NCBI GenBank assembly: GCA_001304995.1
Contig: BBZU01000013.1
Coordinates: forward strand, 1 to 64,000
Reading direction: 5' to 3'
DNA from: Clostridia bacterium UC5.1-1D10
GTDB taxonomy: Bacteria > Bacillota > Clostridia > Lachnospirales > Anaerotignaceae
Length of the DNA: 64,000 bases
Shown here: one piece after another, positions 18,227 through 27,245 of the stretch
Layout: every line of letters begins with the position of its first letter
Numbering within the stretch: position 1 is the stretch's first letter
Notes under the pieces: generated by a model
Databases searched by the model: none
What the model saw: the letters and a program-made list of their open reading frames with translations, nothing else
What the model was told of the DNA's origin: nothing
Made by a program: the position numbers and the translations under genes

Positions 18227-18541
18227 ATGTTAATGGTAAAATCTGATACATTCCAGAAAGAAGTTATGGAAAGCAATGTACCAGTATTGGTGGACTTTTT
18301 TGCTACATGGTGCGGTCCCTGCCAGATGATGGGCCCCGTACTGGAACAGCTTCAGGCTGAATACGGCGACAAAGCAAAAATCGTGAAAGTAGACATCGAC
18401 CAGGCTATGGATCTGGCACAGAAATATCGTGTTATGAGCGTACCTAACATGATTTTCTTCAAAGACGGTCAGGTGGCAGACAGCATCATCGGTGCAGTTC
18501 CCGCTTCCGTACTGAAAGAAAAAATGGCTAAACTGGTATAA
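18227..18541 (+). CDS. trxA: Thioredoxin
   Basis: 104 residues with the WCGPC redox centre in DFFATWCGPCQMM and the cis-proline region MSVPNMIFF. It reduces protein disulphides using thioredoxin reductase, which is not in this window. AAGGAGG precedes the ATG. It is monocistronic, between its own promoter and terminator. Confidence 0.97.
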   Translation: MLMVKSDTFQKEVMESNVPVLVDFFATWCGPCQMMGPVLEQLQAEYGDKAKIVKVDIDQAMDLAQKYRVMSVPNMIFFKDGQVADSIIGAVPASVLKEKMAKLV

Positions 18542-18552
18542 AAAATGCCAAT

Positions 18553-18596
18553 TGGAGGACATCTTCTCAGACAAGAGAGGGTGTCCTCTTTTTCTT
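18553..18596 (+). terminator. Terminator after trxA
   Basis: GAGGACA pairs with TGTCCTC, followed by TTTTTC. Confidence 0.75.
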
Positions 18597-18726
18597 TGGA
18601 AAAACCGACGGACTTGTGCGTTTTGACGTCTGCATGTATTGGTAAAAATACAAAAAATACAAATGTTATTTTGCAGACTACACAAAAATTGTTGTATTTT
18701 TATAGAAACAAGCGTCATTCTTTCCA

Positions 18727-18755
18727 TTGACTTGGGCCTTTGAACGTGGTATCTT
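18727..18755 (+). promoter_or_regulatory. Promoter of a small membrane-protein gene
   Basis: TTGACT, 17-bp spacer, TATCTT, about 50 bp upstream of the 31-codon gene. Confidence 0.6.
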
Positions 18756-18803
18756 TTACCCAACGATTTCAAATCGTCAAAGACAGAAAGAAGGAGATTT
18801 TTC

Positions 18804-18899
18804 ATGAGCCGTGCGTTTTCCCATACAATTAAACAGGTCCTGCTCATTGGTGCTATTCTCATTGCGCTGCTGGTCATTTTGTGCCGCGTGAAGAAATAG
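18804..18899 (+). CDS. Predicted 31-residue single-pass membrane protein
   Basis: Reads MSRAFSHTIKQ, then one hydrophobic helix of about 17 residues (VLLIGAILIALLVILC), then RVKK. It has an AGAAGGAGAT ribosome site, its own promoter and its own terminator at 18968. These three signals make it a credible gene despite its size. The orientation is probably N-out with a positive C-terminus inside. No family recognised. Confidence 0.6.
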   Translation: MSRAFSHTIKQVLLIGAILIALLVILCRVKK

Positions 18900-18967
18900 T
18901 ACTGATTGTCATGGAAAAAACACGATGCGTGGAAAAAGATTCAGTCTTTTTTCGGTGTAAACAGGTG

Positions 18968-19000
18968 GTTCCGGACGGTCAGTCCGGAACTTTTTTTATT
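18968..19000 (+). terminator. Rho-independent terminator
   Basis: GTTCCGGAC, GGTCA, GTCCGGAAC, then TTTTTTTATTTTT. Confidence 0.9.
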
Positions 19001-19135
19001 TTTACAAAAGAAAAGAAGTGTACAAAGGAAAAAAGAAAATCATATACCAAAACAGATGAGCCTCTCCTCAGGGAGAAGGGAAAATGCAAAAGAAACTTTC
19101 GGAATTTTACAAAAGCATATTGGGGGGAACCAAAT

Positions 19136-20077
19136 ATGAAAACAAGAAGCGTGGGCATTGTGGGTGTCGGCCATGTAGGCGCCCATTGTGCATATAGCCT
19201 GGCTGTCCAGGGCATTGTGGACGAATTGGTGCTGGTGGATGTGAAGGAACAGAAGGTCATCAGCGAGTGTCAGGATCTGCGGGACAGCGTGTCCTATCTG
19301 CCCCATCGGGTAGAGGTCAGAGGCGGCACTTATGAAGACCTGAAGGACTGCGACATCGTTGTCATCAGCGTGGGCACCATCATGGGCGAAGACCATAGCC
19401 GTCTGGCAGAACTGAAACATTCTGTGGAACTGGTCAACAGCTTTGTGGGACGCATTGTAAAAGCCGGATTTGACGGCATATTCATTGTCATCACAAATCC
19501 CTGTGACATCATCGCAAGACAGGTGCAGAAACTTTCCGGCTTCCCGTCATCTCGGGTATTTGCCACAGGCACTGGGCTGGACAGCGCCAGATTCAGAACC
19601 GTTCTGGCAAGGGAAACAGGCATCGACCATAAATCTCTGGTGGCTTACACCATGGGAGAACATGGCGATTCCCAGATGGCACCATGGTCTCATGTGACGG
19701 TCAATGGCAAACCGCTGGATCAGCTGGCAAAAGAAAATCCCAAATATCAGGTGGATAAAGAAGCTGTGCTCCATGAAACCATTGAAGGCGGCTGGGTCAC
19801 CTTCGCCGGCAAAGGCGCCACAGAGTTTGGCATTTGCTCCACACTGGCACGGCTGGTTTTCTGCGTATTCCACGACGAAAAAGCAGTCATGCCCGTCAGC
19901 GCACAGCTGAACGGTCAGTATGGCCAGCATGACCTGTATATCAGCACACCCTGCGTCATCGGCAAAGACGGCGTGGAAGAAGTGCTGGAATTAGCATTAA
20001 CACCGGAAGAAATGGCAGCATTTCAGCATTCCTGTGATGTGATCCGTACCAATATCGGTTACATCGAAGAAGCGTAA
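19136..20077 (+). CDS. L-lactate/L-2-hydroxyisocaproate dehydrogenase family
   Basis: 313 residues. NAD-binding motif GVGHVG at the start, aspartate acceptor in LVLVDV, ITNPCD, and the catalytic histidine in MGEHGDSQ. The start at 19136 has a GGGGGG site and a family-typical N-terminus. The active-site loop (SVGTIMGEDHSRL) differs from the usual lactate dehydrogenase loop and resembles 2-hydroxyisocaproate enzymes, so the substrate could be a branched 2-oxoacid of amino-acid fermentation. That preference is inferred. Confidence 0.85.
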   Translation: MKTRSVGIVGVGHVGAHCAYSLAVQGIVDELVLVDVKEQKVISECQDLRDSVSYLPHRVEVRGGTYEDLKDCDIVVISVGTIMGEDHSRLAELKHSVELVNSFVGRIVKAGFDGIFIVITNPCDIIARQVQKLSGFPSSRVFATGTGLDSARFRTVLARETGIDHKSLVAYTMGEHGDSQMAPWSHVTVNGKPLDQLAKENPKYQVDKEAVLHETIEGGWVTFAGKGATEFGICSTLARLVFCVFHDEKAVMPVSAQLNGQYGQHDLYISTPCVIGKDGVEEVLELALTPEEMAAFQHSCDVIRTNIGYIEEA

Positions 20078-20244
20078 TTGCCATTTTCTCAATAAAACCT
20101 CCATTACAAAAGATAAAGCAAAGCAAAGAAACACAAAAGAAAAAACAAGACAAAATACCAAAGAACCGCATGGAATATCTGCCATGCAAAAATCCAATGA
20201 AGTGGGCACTTTGCTGTATCTCCGTACAGCAATTCCTCTTTCCA

Positions 20245-20269
20245 AAAGGCGGCACAGCCGCCTTTTTTA
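20245..20269 (+). terminator. Rho-independent terminator
   Basis: AAAGGCGGC, ACA, GCCGCCTTTTTT after the dehydrogenase gene. Confidence 0.85.
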
Positions 20270-20284
20270 TGCCCGTGGGGGACG

Positions 20285-20313
20285 TTGACAAGGGACAAAA
20301 ACCGTACTATAAT
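20285..20313 (+). promoter_or_regulatory. Promoter of the thiW operon
   Basis: Perfect TTGACA, 17-bp spacer, perfect TATAAT. Confidence 0.88.
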
Positions 20314-20327
20314 GACACCAGAATGCA

Positions 20328-20412
20328 AAGGGAGCTTCTAAGGGAGGCTGAGAGGAAGGATAAATCCTTCGACCTTTACACCTGATTTGGATAATGCCAA
20401 CGGAGGGAATGC
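20328..20412 (+). promoter_or_regulatory. TPP riboswitch (THI element) upstream of thiW
   Basis: Conserved aptamer parts: AAGGGAG, GGCTGAGAGG, then ACCTTTACACCTGATTTGGA and TAATGCCAACGGAGGGAA. A terminator follows at 20447, so thiamine pyrophosphate probably causes premature termination. Confidence 0.95.
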
Positions 20413-20446
20413 AGGGTGTACAACTCACCAAAGAGCGTCAGAAACG

Positions 20447-20478
20447 AAGGATTTCCAAAAAGGAAATCCTTTTTTGTT
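20447..20478 (+). terminator. Riboswitch-linked terminator
   Basis: AAGGATTTCC, AAAAA, GGAAATCCTT, then TTTTG, between the aptamer and thiW. Confidence 0.85.
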
Positions 20479-20522
20479 TGCGTTTCTTTCGTTGGGAAGG
20501 AGAAAAAAGGAGGCATCAACAA

Positions 20523-21038
20523 ATGGGTGGCAATAAGGATAATCATGTGTTGAAAATGGTGCTGACGGCAATATTCGCAGGCATGGGCTTTGCCCTGTCC
20601 TCTGTGGTATGGTTCCCCAATATGGCGCCGTTCCAGCACTTCATCAATGTATTGGCGGCGGTGTTCGTGGGGCCTTACTGTGGATTTCTGGCGGCGCTCA
20701 TCACCGGTATTCTGCGTATGATGACAGGGCGTACAGCACTGGCGGTCATCGGGGCAGTCATCGGCGCGTTCTTGTCCGGTTTCCTGTATCGGAAATCCGG
20801 TAACAAGCTGTATATGGCAGTCATTGGGGAAATCTTCGGCACCGGTATTTTGAGCGCATTTGCGGCATATCCGGTGATGAAATACATCTATGGCATGGAC
20901 TTGCAGACCCCTTGGGTCTATGTGCCGGCATTCGTGCCTTCTTCCGCTATGGGTGCTTTTCTGGCCGTTCTGGTCATCACCCTTTTGAAACGTTCCGGCA
21001 TGTTCGCAAGAATGATGGAAAAACTCAACCGTAAATAA
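20523..21038 (+). CDS. thiW: ThiW, energy-coupling-factor component for the thiazole precursor
   Basis: 171-residue membrane protein with five or six helices and the ThiW signatures WFPNMAPFQHFINVLAAVFVG and GILRMMTGRT. It is the predicted S component for hydroxyethylthiazole uptake. The TPP riboswitch and the adjacent thiM (thiazole kinase) agree with this role. The start at 20523 follows AAAAAAGGAGG. Confidence 0.93.
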   Translation: MGGNKDNHVLKMVLTAIFAGMGFALSSVVWFPNMAPFQHFINVLAAVFVGPYCGFLAALITGILRMMTGRTALAVIGAVIGAFLSGFLYRKSGNKLYMAVIGEIFGTGILSAFAAYPVMKYIYGMDLQTPWVYVPAFVPSSAMGAFLAVLVITLLKRSGMFARMMEKLNRK

Positions 21039-21052
21039 AGGAGGTTCGTTTC

Positions 21053-21919
21053 ATGAAAACAGATATTTTGGCGTCTTTTCCCGCTATGATGGCAAATGTA
21101 AGGGAAAAAGAACCCATTGTACAGGCAATCACCAACTTCGTTACAGTCAATGACTGCGCCAATATCATTTTGGCGGCAGGGGCTTCTCCCACCATGGCTC
21201 ACGAAGTGGAGGAAGTGGCAGAAGTGGCTTCTGTGGTACAGGGCCTTGTGATGAATATGGGCACCATGGAGGACGTGGAAGCCATGCTGGTGGCAGGGAA
21301 AGCCGCTAACGAAGCAGGGGTTCCTGTGGTGCTTGACCCCGTTGCCGTAGGCGCGACCAGACTGCGTCGGGAAGGCGGCAAAAAGCTGCTGGAGAACGTG
21401 AAATTCTCCGTGATCCGTGGCAATACCTCCGAAATCAAACATCTGGCAGTGGGTACAGGTTCCACCCGTGGCGTTGACGCGGCAGAAGAAGATAAGATCA
21501 CCGAGGACAACTACAAAGCCTTTGGTTATATGGCAAGAGAACTGGCACGGAAAACAGGGGCAGTCATTGCCATTTCCGGCGTCATCGACATCATCGCTTC
21601 CCCTGATCGTGTGTTTGCCCTGAGAAACGGCGATGCCATGATGAGCCGCATCACTGGCAGCGGCTGTATGCTCACAGCCCTTTTGGGTGCCTTCTGCGGC
21701 GGTAATCCCGATCATATTCTGGAAGCCACCGTATGCGCTGTATCCCTTATGGGTGTCAGCGGTGAAATCGCAAGAGAAAAAACTGACGCACAGGGGGCAG
21801 GTACCCTCACATTCCGCACCCATCTGGTGGATCAGATCAGTTTGACAGACGCAGAAACATTACAGAAACGGACAAGACTGGAGGAATTGGAATTGGCAGA
21901 AAAAGCAACGAAAGAATCC
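21053..21919 (+). CDS. thiM: Hydroxyethylthiazole kinase
   Basis: Phosphorylates salvaged hydroxyethylthiazole. Motifs: QAITNFVTVNDCANIILAAG, LDPVAVGATRLRR, RGNTSEI and the catalytic GSGCMLTALLGAF. About 289 residues before the ThiE module. As written, the frame runs without a stop into thiE. Removing one A from the A5 run near 21899 would instead end thiM as EKQRKNP with its TGA overlapping the thiE ATG. The fusion may therefore be an error. Confidence 0.93.
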
Positions 21920-22540
21920 ATGAAGGTATACGCTATCACAGATCGTGCATGGCTGGGCGGCAGAACACTCCATGAAGTGACAGAAGAAGTGCTGGCAGCA
22001 GGGGCAACTTTCCTGCAGATTCGTGAAAAAGAACTGGATGAAGCAACATTCTTGGAAGAAGCCAAAGATTTGGCGCAGCTGGCAAAGAAATACCATGTAC
22101 CTTTTGTGGTAAACGATAACATCGAAATCGCACTGGCTTGCGGGGCAGACGGCGTCCATGTGGGACAGAGCGACATCGTGGATAAAGACGTGAGAGCTAT
22201 GATTGGCCCCGACAAGATTCTGGGTATTTCCGCAAACACTGTGGAAACAGCCGTAAAAGCTCAGGAAAGCGGCGCGGATTACATCGGCGTAGGCGCGGTG
22301 TTCCACACAGATACCAAAAAGATGCCCAGTCCCTGACAAATGAGGAACTGCTGGCAATCTGCAAAGCTGTTACCATCCCTGTGGTTGCCATCGGCGGCAT
22401 CAATGAAAATAACATCATGCAGCTCAAGGGCAGCGGCATCGACGGTGTTTCCGTTATCTCCGCTATTTTCGCTAAGGAACATCCAGGCGAAGCCACCAAA
22501 GTGCTGCTGAAAAAAAGTAGAAGAAATGCTGGGCGAATAA
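21920..22540 (+). CDS. thiE: Thiamine-phosphate synthase (frameshifted here)
   Basis: Couples hydroxymethylpyrimidine diphosphate with thiazole phosphate. Motifs: YAITDRAWLGGRTL, FLQIREKE, VNDNIEIALACGADGVHVGQ and GGINENNI. Two indels disturb it: an A missing from an A run near 22318 (corrected TDTKKDAQSLTNEEL) and an extra A near 22516 (corrected KVLLKKVEEMLGE, stop at 22538-22540). The corrected length of about 206 residues is normal. Confidence 0.9.
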
Positions 22541-22604
22541 GCCTGTTTGAAAAAAGGAAGTGGCTCATATGTGTCCATTGACGCAGAAACGCAACAAAGC
22601 AGTT

Positions 22605-22671
22605 CTCCATGCAAAACCGATGTAAAAGCGACAGTTGCATGGAGGAAACGTCGCAGAAAGTCGGTTTTGCT
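22605..22671 (+). promoter_or_regulatory. Leader with two mutually exclusive hairpins
   Basis: CTCCATGCAA (22605-22614) pairs perfectly with TTGCATGGAG (22635-22644). GCAAAACCGA (22611-22620) pairs perfectly with TCGGTTTTGC (22662-22671). The two 10-bp stems share bases 22611-22614, so both cannot form completely. They lie just upstream of the gene at 22704. Confidence 0.5.
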
Positions 22672-22703
22672 GCTTGATTTGAATATCAAGGGGGAATCCG
22701 ACC

Positions 22704-22967
22704 ATGAAATACATCAACGCGTCAGACCTGCTGCCCCCTGCACTGGTGCAGACCTTGCAGGAGTATGTCCAAGGCGGCTATGTCTATATCCCTGCCAGAG
22801 AACATAAGAGCTGGGGAGAGAAAAGCGGCAGCCGCGAGGCATTGGCACAGCGGAACGAAGAAATCCGCAGCCAAAAGCAGGCAGGAGCAACACTGGAAGC
22901 GTTGGCAGAAACATACCATCTTTCTGTCTCTGCCATCCGCAAAATTATTTATCAGAAAGAGAAATAA
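22704..22967 (+). CDS. CD3324-family HTH-like protein
   Basis: 87 residues; starts MKYINASDLLPPALVQTLQEY, then GGYVYIPAREHKSWGE, and ends in a predicted HTH (LEALAETYHLSVSAIRKIIY). The family resembles the DNA-binding part of the phage Mor activator and is common in Clostridia. Likely a small regulator; the target is unknown. A GGGGGAA site precedes the ATG. Confidence 0.8.
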   Translation: MKYINASDLLPPALVQTLQEYVQGGYVYIPAREHKSWGEKSGSREALAQRNEEIRSQKQAGATLEALAETYHLSVSAIRKIIYQKEK

Positions 22968-22980
22968 GAAAAAGCTGGGT

Positions 22981-23162
22981 AAAGCAACTTCCACTTAAGA
23001 AAACATTGATTTTTCTTTTCCTTGATTTCTTAAGGGGAAGTGCGACGGCTGTCTTCATAAGAAAACATAACAAATAAAATTTTCATAAAATAAGAAAGCT
23101 AAAATCCTTTGTCATGATAAGGATTTTAGCTTTCTTTGTTTTCTTATGAAGATGCCCCTAAA
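22981..23162 (+). repeat. Dispersed modular palindromic element, full copy C
   Basis: Module 1 arms CTTCCACTTAAGAAA and TTTCTTAAGGGGAAG. Module 2 outer arms TCTTCATAAGAAAACA and TGTTTTCTTATGAAGA are a perfect 16-bp inverted repeat enclosing the hairpin AAGAAAGCTAAAATCCTT/AAGGATTTTAGCTTTCTT. This is the best-preserved copy. Confidence 0.9.
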
Positions 23163-23258
23163 CCCAGCTTTTTTGTACCCAAAACACTGCCGAAGCGTTT
23201 TGTGGATTGCGGCAAAAGGGCAGGACTTTGTACAATCAATCCAGAAGGAGGCGATTGT

Positions 23259-23894
23259 ATGAAGATCACCAAAGATGCCATGTATCCCCGTCTTGACGAT
23301 ACATGGACGATTTATCTGAAAAATGCCATCACGAACCCTGCCATTTCCGTGGGGGATTATACCATGTATCATGACTTTGTCCATGACCCCAGAGAATTTG
23401 AAAAGCATAATGTCCTCTACCAGTATCCCATCAATGGAGATAGGCTGAAAATCGGGAAATTCTGCTCCATTGCCTGCGGGGCAAAGTTCCTGTTCAACAG
23501 TGCCAATCATGCTTTGGGTTCCCTGTCCACTTATCCATTTCCCATATTTGCCGATGCTTGGGGGTTGGATTGGAAGCGGGTTACAGAGGCATGGGACAAC
23601 AAAGGAGATATTACCATCGGCAATGATGTGTGGATTGGCTACGAAGCCGTTATCCTGGCAGGTGTCACCATTGGAGATGGCGCCATCATCGGCACAAGGG
23701 CAGTGGTTACGAAAGATGTGCCGCCTTATACCATTGTGGGCGGTGTGCCTGCAAAGCCCATCCGCAAACGGTTTTCCGAGGAAACCATTGCCGCTTTGGA
23801 GGAAATGCGCTGGTGGGATTGGGAAGAAGAAAAAATTGCCCGTCATATCTGGGATATTCAGGCGGGAGATGTGGAAAAACTGAAAAATGCATGA
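23259..23894 (+). CDS. CatB/Vat-type acetyltransferase
   Basis: 211-residue left-handed beta-helix acyltransferase. Features: [20 protein letters not shown] (containing the catalytic histidine), hexapeptide repeats [20 protein letters not shown] and [20 protein letters not shown], and the C-terminal [12 protein letters not shown]. The family includes streptogramin (Vat) and chloramphenicol (CatB) acetyltransferases. Whether this member confers resistance cannot be told from sequence; chromosomal copies often have unknown substrates. Confidence 0.9.
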   Translation: MKITKDAMYPRLDDTWTIYLKNAITNPAISVGDYTMYHDFVHDPREFEKHNVLYQYPINGDRLKIGKFCSIACGAKFLFNSANHALGSLSTYPFPIFADAWGLDWKRVTEAWDNKGDITIGNDVWIGYEAVILAGVTIGDGAIIGTRAVVTKDVPPYTIVGGVPAKPIRKRFSEETIAALEEMRWWDWEEEKIARHIWDIQAGDVEKLKNA

Positions 23895-23915
23895 TAGAAG
23901 TGCAATGAAAATAGA

Positions 23916-23958
23916 ATAGCCGGATTCCTTTATGTTTCAAGGAGTCCGGCTATTTTTG
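23916..23958. terminator. Bidirectional terminator
   Basis: ATAGCCGGATTCCTT pairs with AAGGAGTCCGGCTAT, flanked by T-rich DNA, between convergent genes. Confidence 0.85.
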
Positions 23959-23992
23959 TTTTTGATGATGCAGCCCATCAAAGGAGGCTGTT

Positions 23993-25187
23993 TTATCTGT
24001 TCACCATAAGTTTTTTCAGAGCGGCGTTGAGGCCGTCAATGCTCAAGTCGTACATATCAAAATCCTTGCGGATGATGTCGTAGGTCTTTGCCCACCAGCC
24101 GCCCCAGTAGGGACGTTCGGAGGGGTTCAGCCATACCAGATGGGGATATTTTTCCCGGAATCTGGTGAGCCATTCAATGCCGGTGATGTTGTCACGGGCA
24201 CCGTAATTGTAATAGCTGGGGTCAAGCAGCTCCGAAGGTTCCATCTGGCGTCGCCAACGATGATGACCTTGTATTCGCTGCTGAGGTTTTTCAGAATCCA
24301 TTCCGTAGGGATCACAGACTTTGGACGCAGCTGCGGGTTTGTGTATACCTTGGAGTAGATGCAGTTGTGGAAATAGAACACCTGCAAATCCTTGAAGTGG
24401 CTGGATTTGCTCACTGCCTGGAACAGCATGGAGCACAGGCGGCTGTAATAGTCCATGGAACCGCCGCTGTCCATGAGCAGCAATACTTTGACGGTGTTTT
24501 TCCGGGGACGGTCGTAAACCACTTTCAGCTTCCCTGCATTGTCACAGGTTTCCCGAATGGTGCCGTCGATGTCAAATTCTGTCTTGGCATCCTCAGCTTT
24601 GGCAGAGAACTGCCGCAGTCTGCGAAAAGCCATCTGGAACTGACGGGTGTCCAGGGTGTTGTCCTGACGGAAATCACGGAATTTCCGCTCGCTGGCAACC
24701 TGGAAGGCACGGCGTTTGCCGCCTTCCCCGCCAACACGGATGCCTCTGGGGCTGAAGCCGCTGTTGCCGAATACGGAAACACCGCCGGTACCTACCCAGT
24801 AACTGCCGCCGTTGTGTTCTTCTTTCTGTTCTTCCAGTCGTTCCAGGAACATTTTCTGGATTTCCGCCTGAGAGAGCCATTCATTCTGCATGGCACGCTC
24901 CATGTCGAACTGGTCGCCGGGTTTTTCCTTAGGATTTGTGAGCCAGTCCATCAGTTCTTTGGGCAGCTCTCCTTCAAATTCCACGCCTTTGAAAAATTCC
25001 AGAAATGCGCCGTCGAATTTGTCAAATCCGCTTCGCTTTTCACCAGCACACTGCGGCACAGATAGTAAAATCCCGTAAAAGAGGACTGGTGCAGACCTTT
25101 GTCCAGAGCTTCCATGAGGGTCATCCATTCATTCATGGATACTTTCAGCCCTCTGGAGCGCAGTAAATAGAAAAATGCCGTAAACAT
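23993..25187 (-). CDS. VWA-domain (CoxE-like) protein, two frameshifts here
   Basis: About 398 residues once corrected. The N-terminus is MFTAFFYLLRSRGLKVSMNE; the C-terminal VWA-like half carries the MIDAS-type DxSxS variant LLMDSGGSMDYYSRL, and the end reads NPSERPYWGGWWAKTYDIIR. Frame changes occur near 25017 (T missing) and near 24247 (one base missing). It lies 12 bp downstream of a MoxR ATPase; MoxR-VWA pairs act as chaperone-like systems for metal-enzyme or complex maturation. The client is not evident here. Confidence 0.85.
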
Positions 25188-25199
25188 GGGATCACCTGC

Positions 25200-26012
25200 T
25201 TATCGTAAATAGCGGTTCAGTACGTCGATGTCTTCGTTCTTTTTCAGCAGAACCCCTGCAAAAGGAACTTCCTGGCGGATTCTGTCTACGTCAACACCGC
25301 CCAGCTGCAAGGCACGAATCCAGTCGATGACTTCGGAGGTGCTGGGTTTTTTCTGAATCTGGTACAGACCACGAATCCAGTAGAATGTTTCCAGTACCTG
25401 TTCCAGCAGATGTTCTTCCACTTTGTCAAAGTGTACTTTGATGATTTCTTCCATCTGTTCCGCATCTGGGAATTCGATGTAGTGGAAGATGCAGCGGCGC
25501 AGGAATGCGTCGGGCAGTTCTTTTTCCGCGTTGGATGTGATGATTACGATGGGACGCTGTTTTGCCTTTACGGTTTCCTTTGTTTCGGGAATGTAGAATT
25601 CCATTTTATCCAGTTCCCACAGCAGGTCGTTGGGGAATTCCAGATCGGCTTTGTCGATTTCGTCGATGAGGAGGATTACCTGCTCGTCAGTGGAGAAAGC
25701 TTCCCCCAGCTTGCCCATTTTTACATATTTTGCGATGTCGTCTACGCCTTCGTTGCCGAACTGGCTGTCGTACAGACGCTGTACCACGTCATAAACGTAC
25801 AGACCATCCTGGGCTTTTGTGGTGGATTTGATGTTCCAGATCACCAGTTTTTTGCCCAATGCTTCGGAAATGGCTTCCGCCAGCATGGTTTTGCCTGTGC
25901 CGGGTTCCCCTTTGATCAGCAGGGGTTTTTGCAGCGCCATGGCAATATTGACAGAACGCATGAGTTCTTCACTTGCGACATAATTTTTACTTCCTTGAAA
26001 TGTTGCGGACAT
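25200..26012 (-). CDS. MoxR-family AAA+ ATPase
   Basis: 270 residues. Walker A GEPGTGKTMLAEA, Walker B VILLIDEIDKAD, sensor-1 IVITSNAEKELPDAFLRRC, arginine finger within that segment. Directly upstream of the VWA partner on the same strand. Similar ATPases remodel or activate partner proteins; the substrate is unknown. Confidence 0.93.
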   Translation of the reverse strand: MSATFQGSKNYVASEELMRSVNIAMALQKPLLIKGEPGTGKTMLAEAISEALGKKLVIWNIKSTTKAQDGLYVYDVVQRLYDSQFGNEGVDDIAKYVKMGKLGEAFSTDEQVILLIDEIDKADLEFPNDLLWELDKMEFYIPETKETVKAKQRPIVIITSNAEKELPDAFLRRCIFHYIEFPDAEQMEEIIKVHFDKVEEHLLEQVLETFYWIRGLYQIQKKPSTSEVIDWIRALQLGGVDVDRIRQEVPFAGVLLKKNEDIDVLNRYLR

Positions 26013-26149
26013 GAAATATCACCTTTCCTAGATAGATTATGGGTTATATTGTAAGAGAACAGCACAGACCTTGTCAAGAAAAAAGCCCGTCATATCGGGA
26101 AAATCAGGGTTTTTCACAGAAAAAGAAAGGCCTGTTTCGAATTTCTGCG

Positions 26150-26205
26150 CAAAACAGAAAAAGCCGGAATGATGTGTATTTTCCATACCATTCCAGCTTT
26201 TTTTG
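26150..26205 (-). terminator. Terminator of the AbrB gene
   Basis: On the minus strand AAGCTGGAATG pairs with CATTCCGGCTT, then TTTCTGTTTT. Confidence 0.75.
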
Positions 26206-26226
26206 TCTGTCAGATTATGAAATGTT

Positions 26227-26487
26227 TCAGCGTACATCCAGCCCAGCCAGTTTTGCCATTTCCAAAATGGACTGTTTGGATACTTTTTTGCCTTTGTAAT
26301 CAATGAGGTCATCCATGCTGCCTGTGAAAATATCGGCAGGTTCATACTTTTTCAGAATGATGGTGTTTTCTTCTACAAAGATCTCCAGGGAGTCTTTGAT
26401 TTCGATTCCCATGTTTCGACGCAGTTCGATGGGCAAAACCACTCTTCCCAGTTCGTCTACTTTACGAACGATGCCTGTTGATTTCAT
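26227..26487 (-). CDS. AbrB/SpoVT-type transition regulator
   Basis: 86 residues with the swapped-hairpin AbrB N-terminal fold: GIVRKVDELGRVVLPIELRR and NMGIEIKDSLEIFVEENTII. The C-terminal 35 residues are short and helical. Such proteins control transition-state and sporulation genes; here it lies divergently from spmAB. The exact orthology to AbrB or SpoVT is not resolvable. Confidence 0.9.
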   Translation of the reverse strand: MKSTGIVRKVDELGRVVLPIELRRNMGIEIKDSLEIFVEENTIILKKYEPADIFTGSMDDLIDYKGKKVSKQSILEMAKLAGLDVR

Positions 26488-26654
26488 CTGATTTCCTCCC
26501 TGTAAGACCAGTCGGTCTGATTTTTCTTAACAGAATATTAACACAGATCCATGCAAAATACAACAAAAATATCGTCGTTTCACCCAATTTTTGGAAAAAG
26601 GGATAGTTTTTCCCGCCCGTGCATAGATGTGAAAGAAGGGAAGGAGGGGAAAAC

Positions 26655-27245
26655 ATGCTGAATGTGATCTGGGGATTTTTTCTCATAGGCGGTATTTTGA
26701 CAGGAGCGTTTCTGGGACGGATGGATCTGGTGACAAACGCGGTCATTGACGGCGGCAGGAATGCTGTGGAACTTGCTTTTACCATGGCTGGAGTGGTGGC
26801 AGTCTGGTCAGGCATTTTGAAAATTGCGGAAAAAGGCGGCATGATCGACGCATTGGCGGAAAAAATGGAGCCATTTCTGGATTTCCTGTTTCCTGAGGTG
26901 CCCAGAGGACATGCCGCAAGGCGGTATATCTCCGCCAATTTTGCTGCCAATTTTCTAGGACTTGGCTGGGCAGCCACACCGGCAGGGCTTCTCGCCATGG
27001 AGGAACTGGCAAAGCTGAACGGCAAAACAGGACGCGCCAGCAATGCCATGTGTATGTTTCTGGTGGTGAATATGTCCTCTTTGCAGCTGGTGACAGTGAA
27101 TATCCTTGCTTATCGGGCGGAATATGGCTCTCTGGCTCCGGCGGAAATCATGGGGGCAGGCATTGCTGCCACGCTGGGTACTACCCTTGTGGGGATTCTG
27201 CTGGCGAAGATACTGGAAGGGAGGGGAAAACATTGCGGTTTCTGA
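26655..27245 (+). CDS. spmA: Spore maturation protein A
   Basis: 196-residue nucleoside-recognition-domain membrane protein. Features: MLNVIWGFFLIGGILTGAF, FTMAGVVAVWSGILKIAEKG and FLGLGWAATPAGLLAMEEL. SpmA works with SpmB in spore-core dehydration. The ATG at 26655 follows GGAGGGG. It overlaps spmB by 13 bp. Confidence 0.95.
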   Translation: MLNVIWGFFLIGGILTGAFLGRMDLVTNAVIDGGRNAVELAFTMAGVVAVWSGILKIAEKGGMIDALAEKMEPFLDFLFPEVPRGHAARRYISANFAANFLGLGWAATPAGLLAMEELAKLNGKTGRASNAMCMFLVVNMSSLQLVTVNILAYRAEYGSLAPAEIMGAGIAATLGTTLVGILLAKILEGRGKHCGF

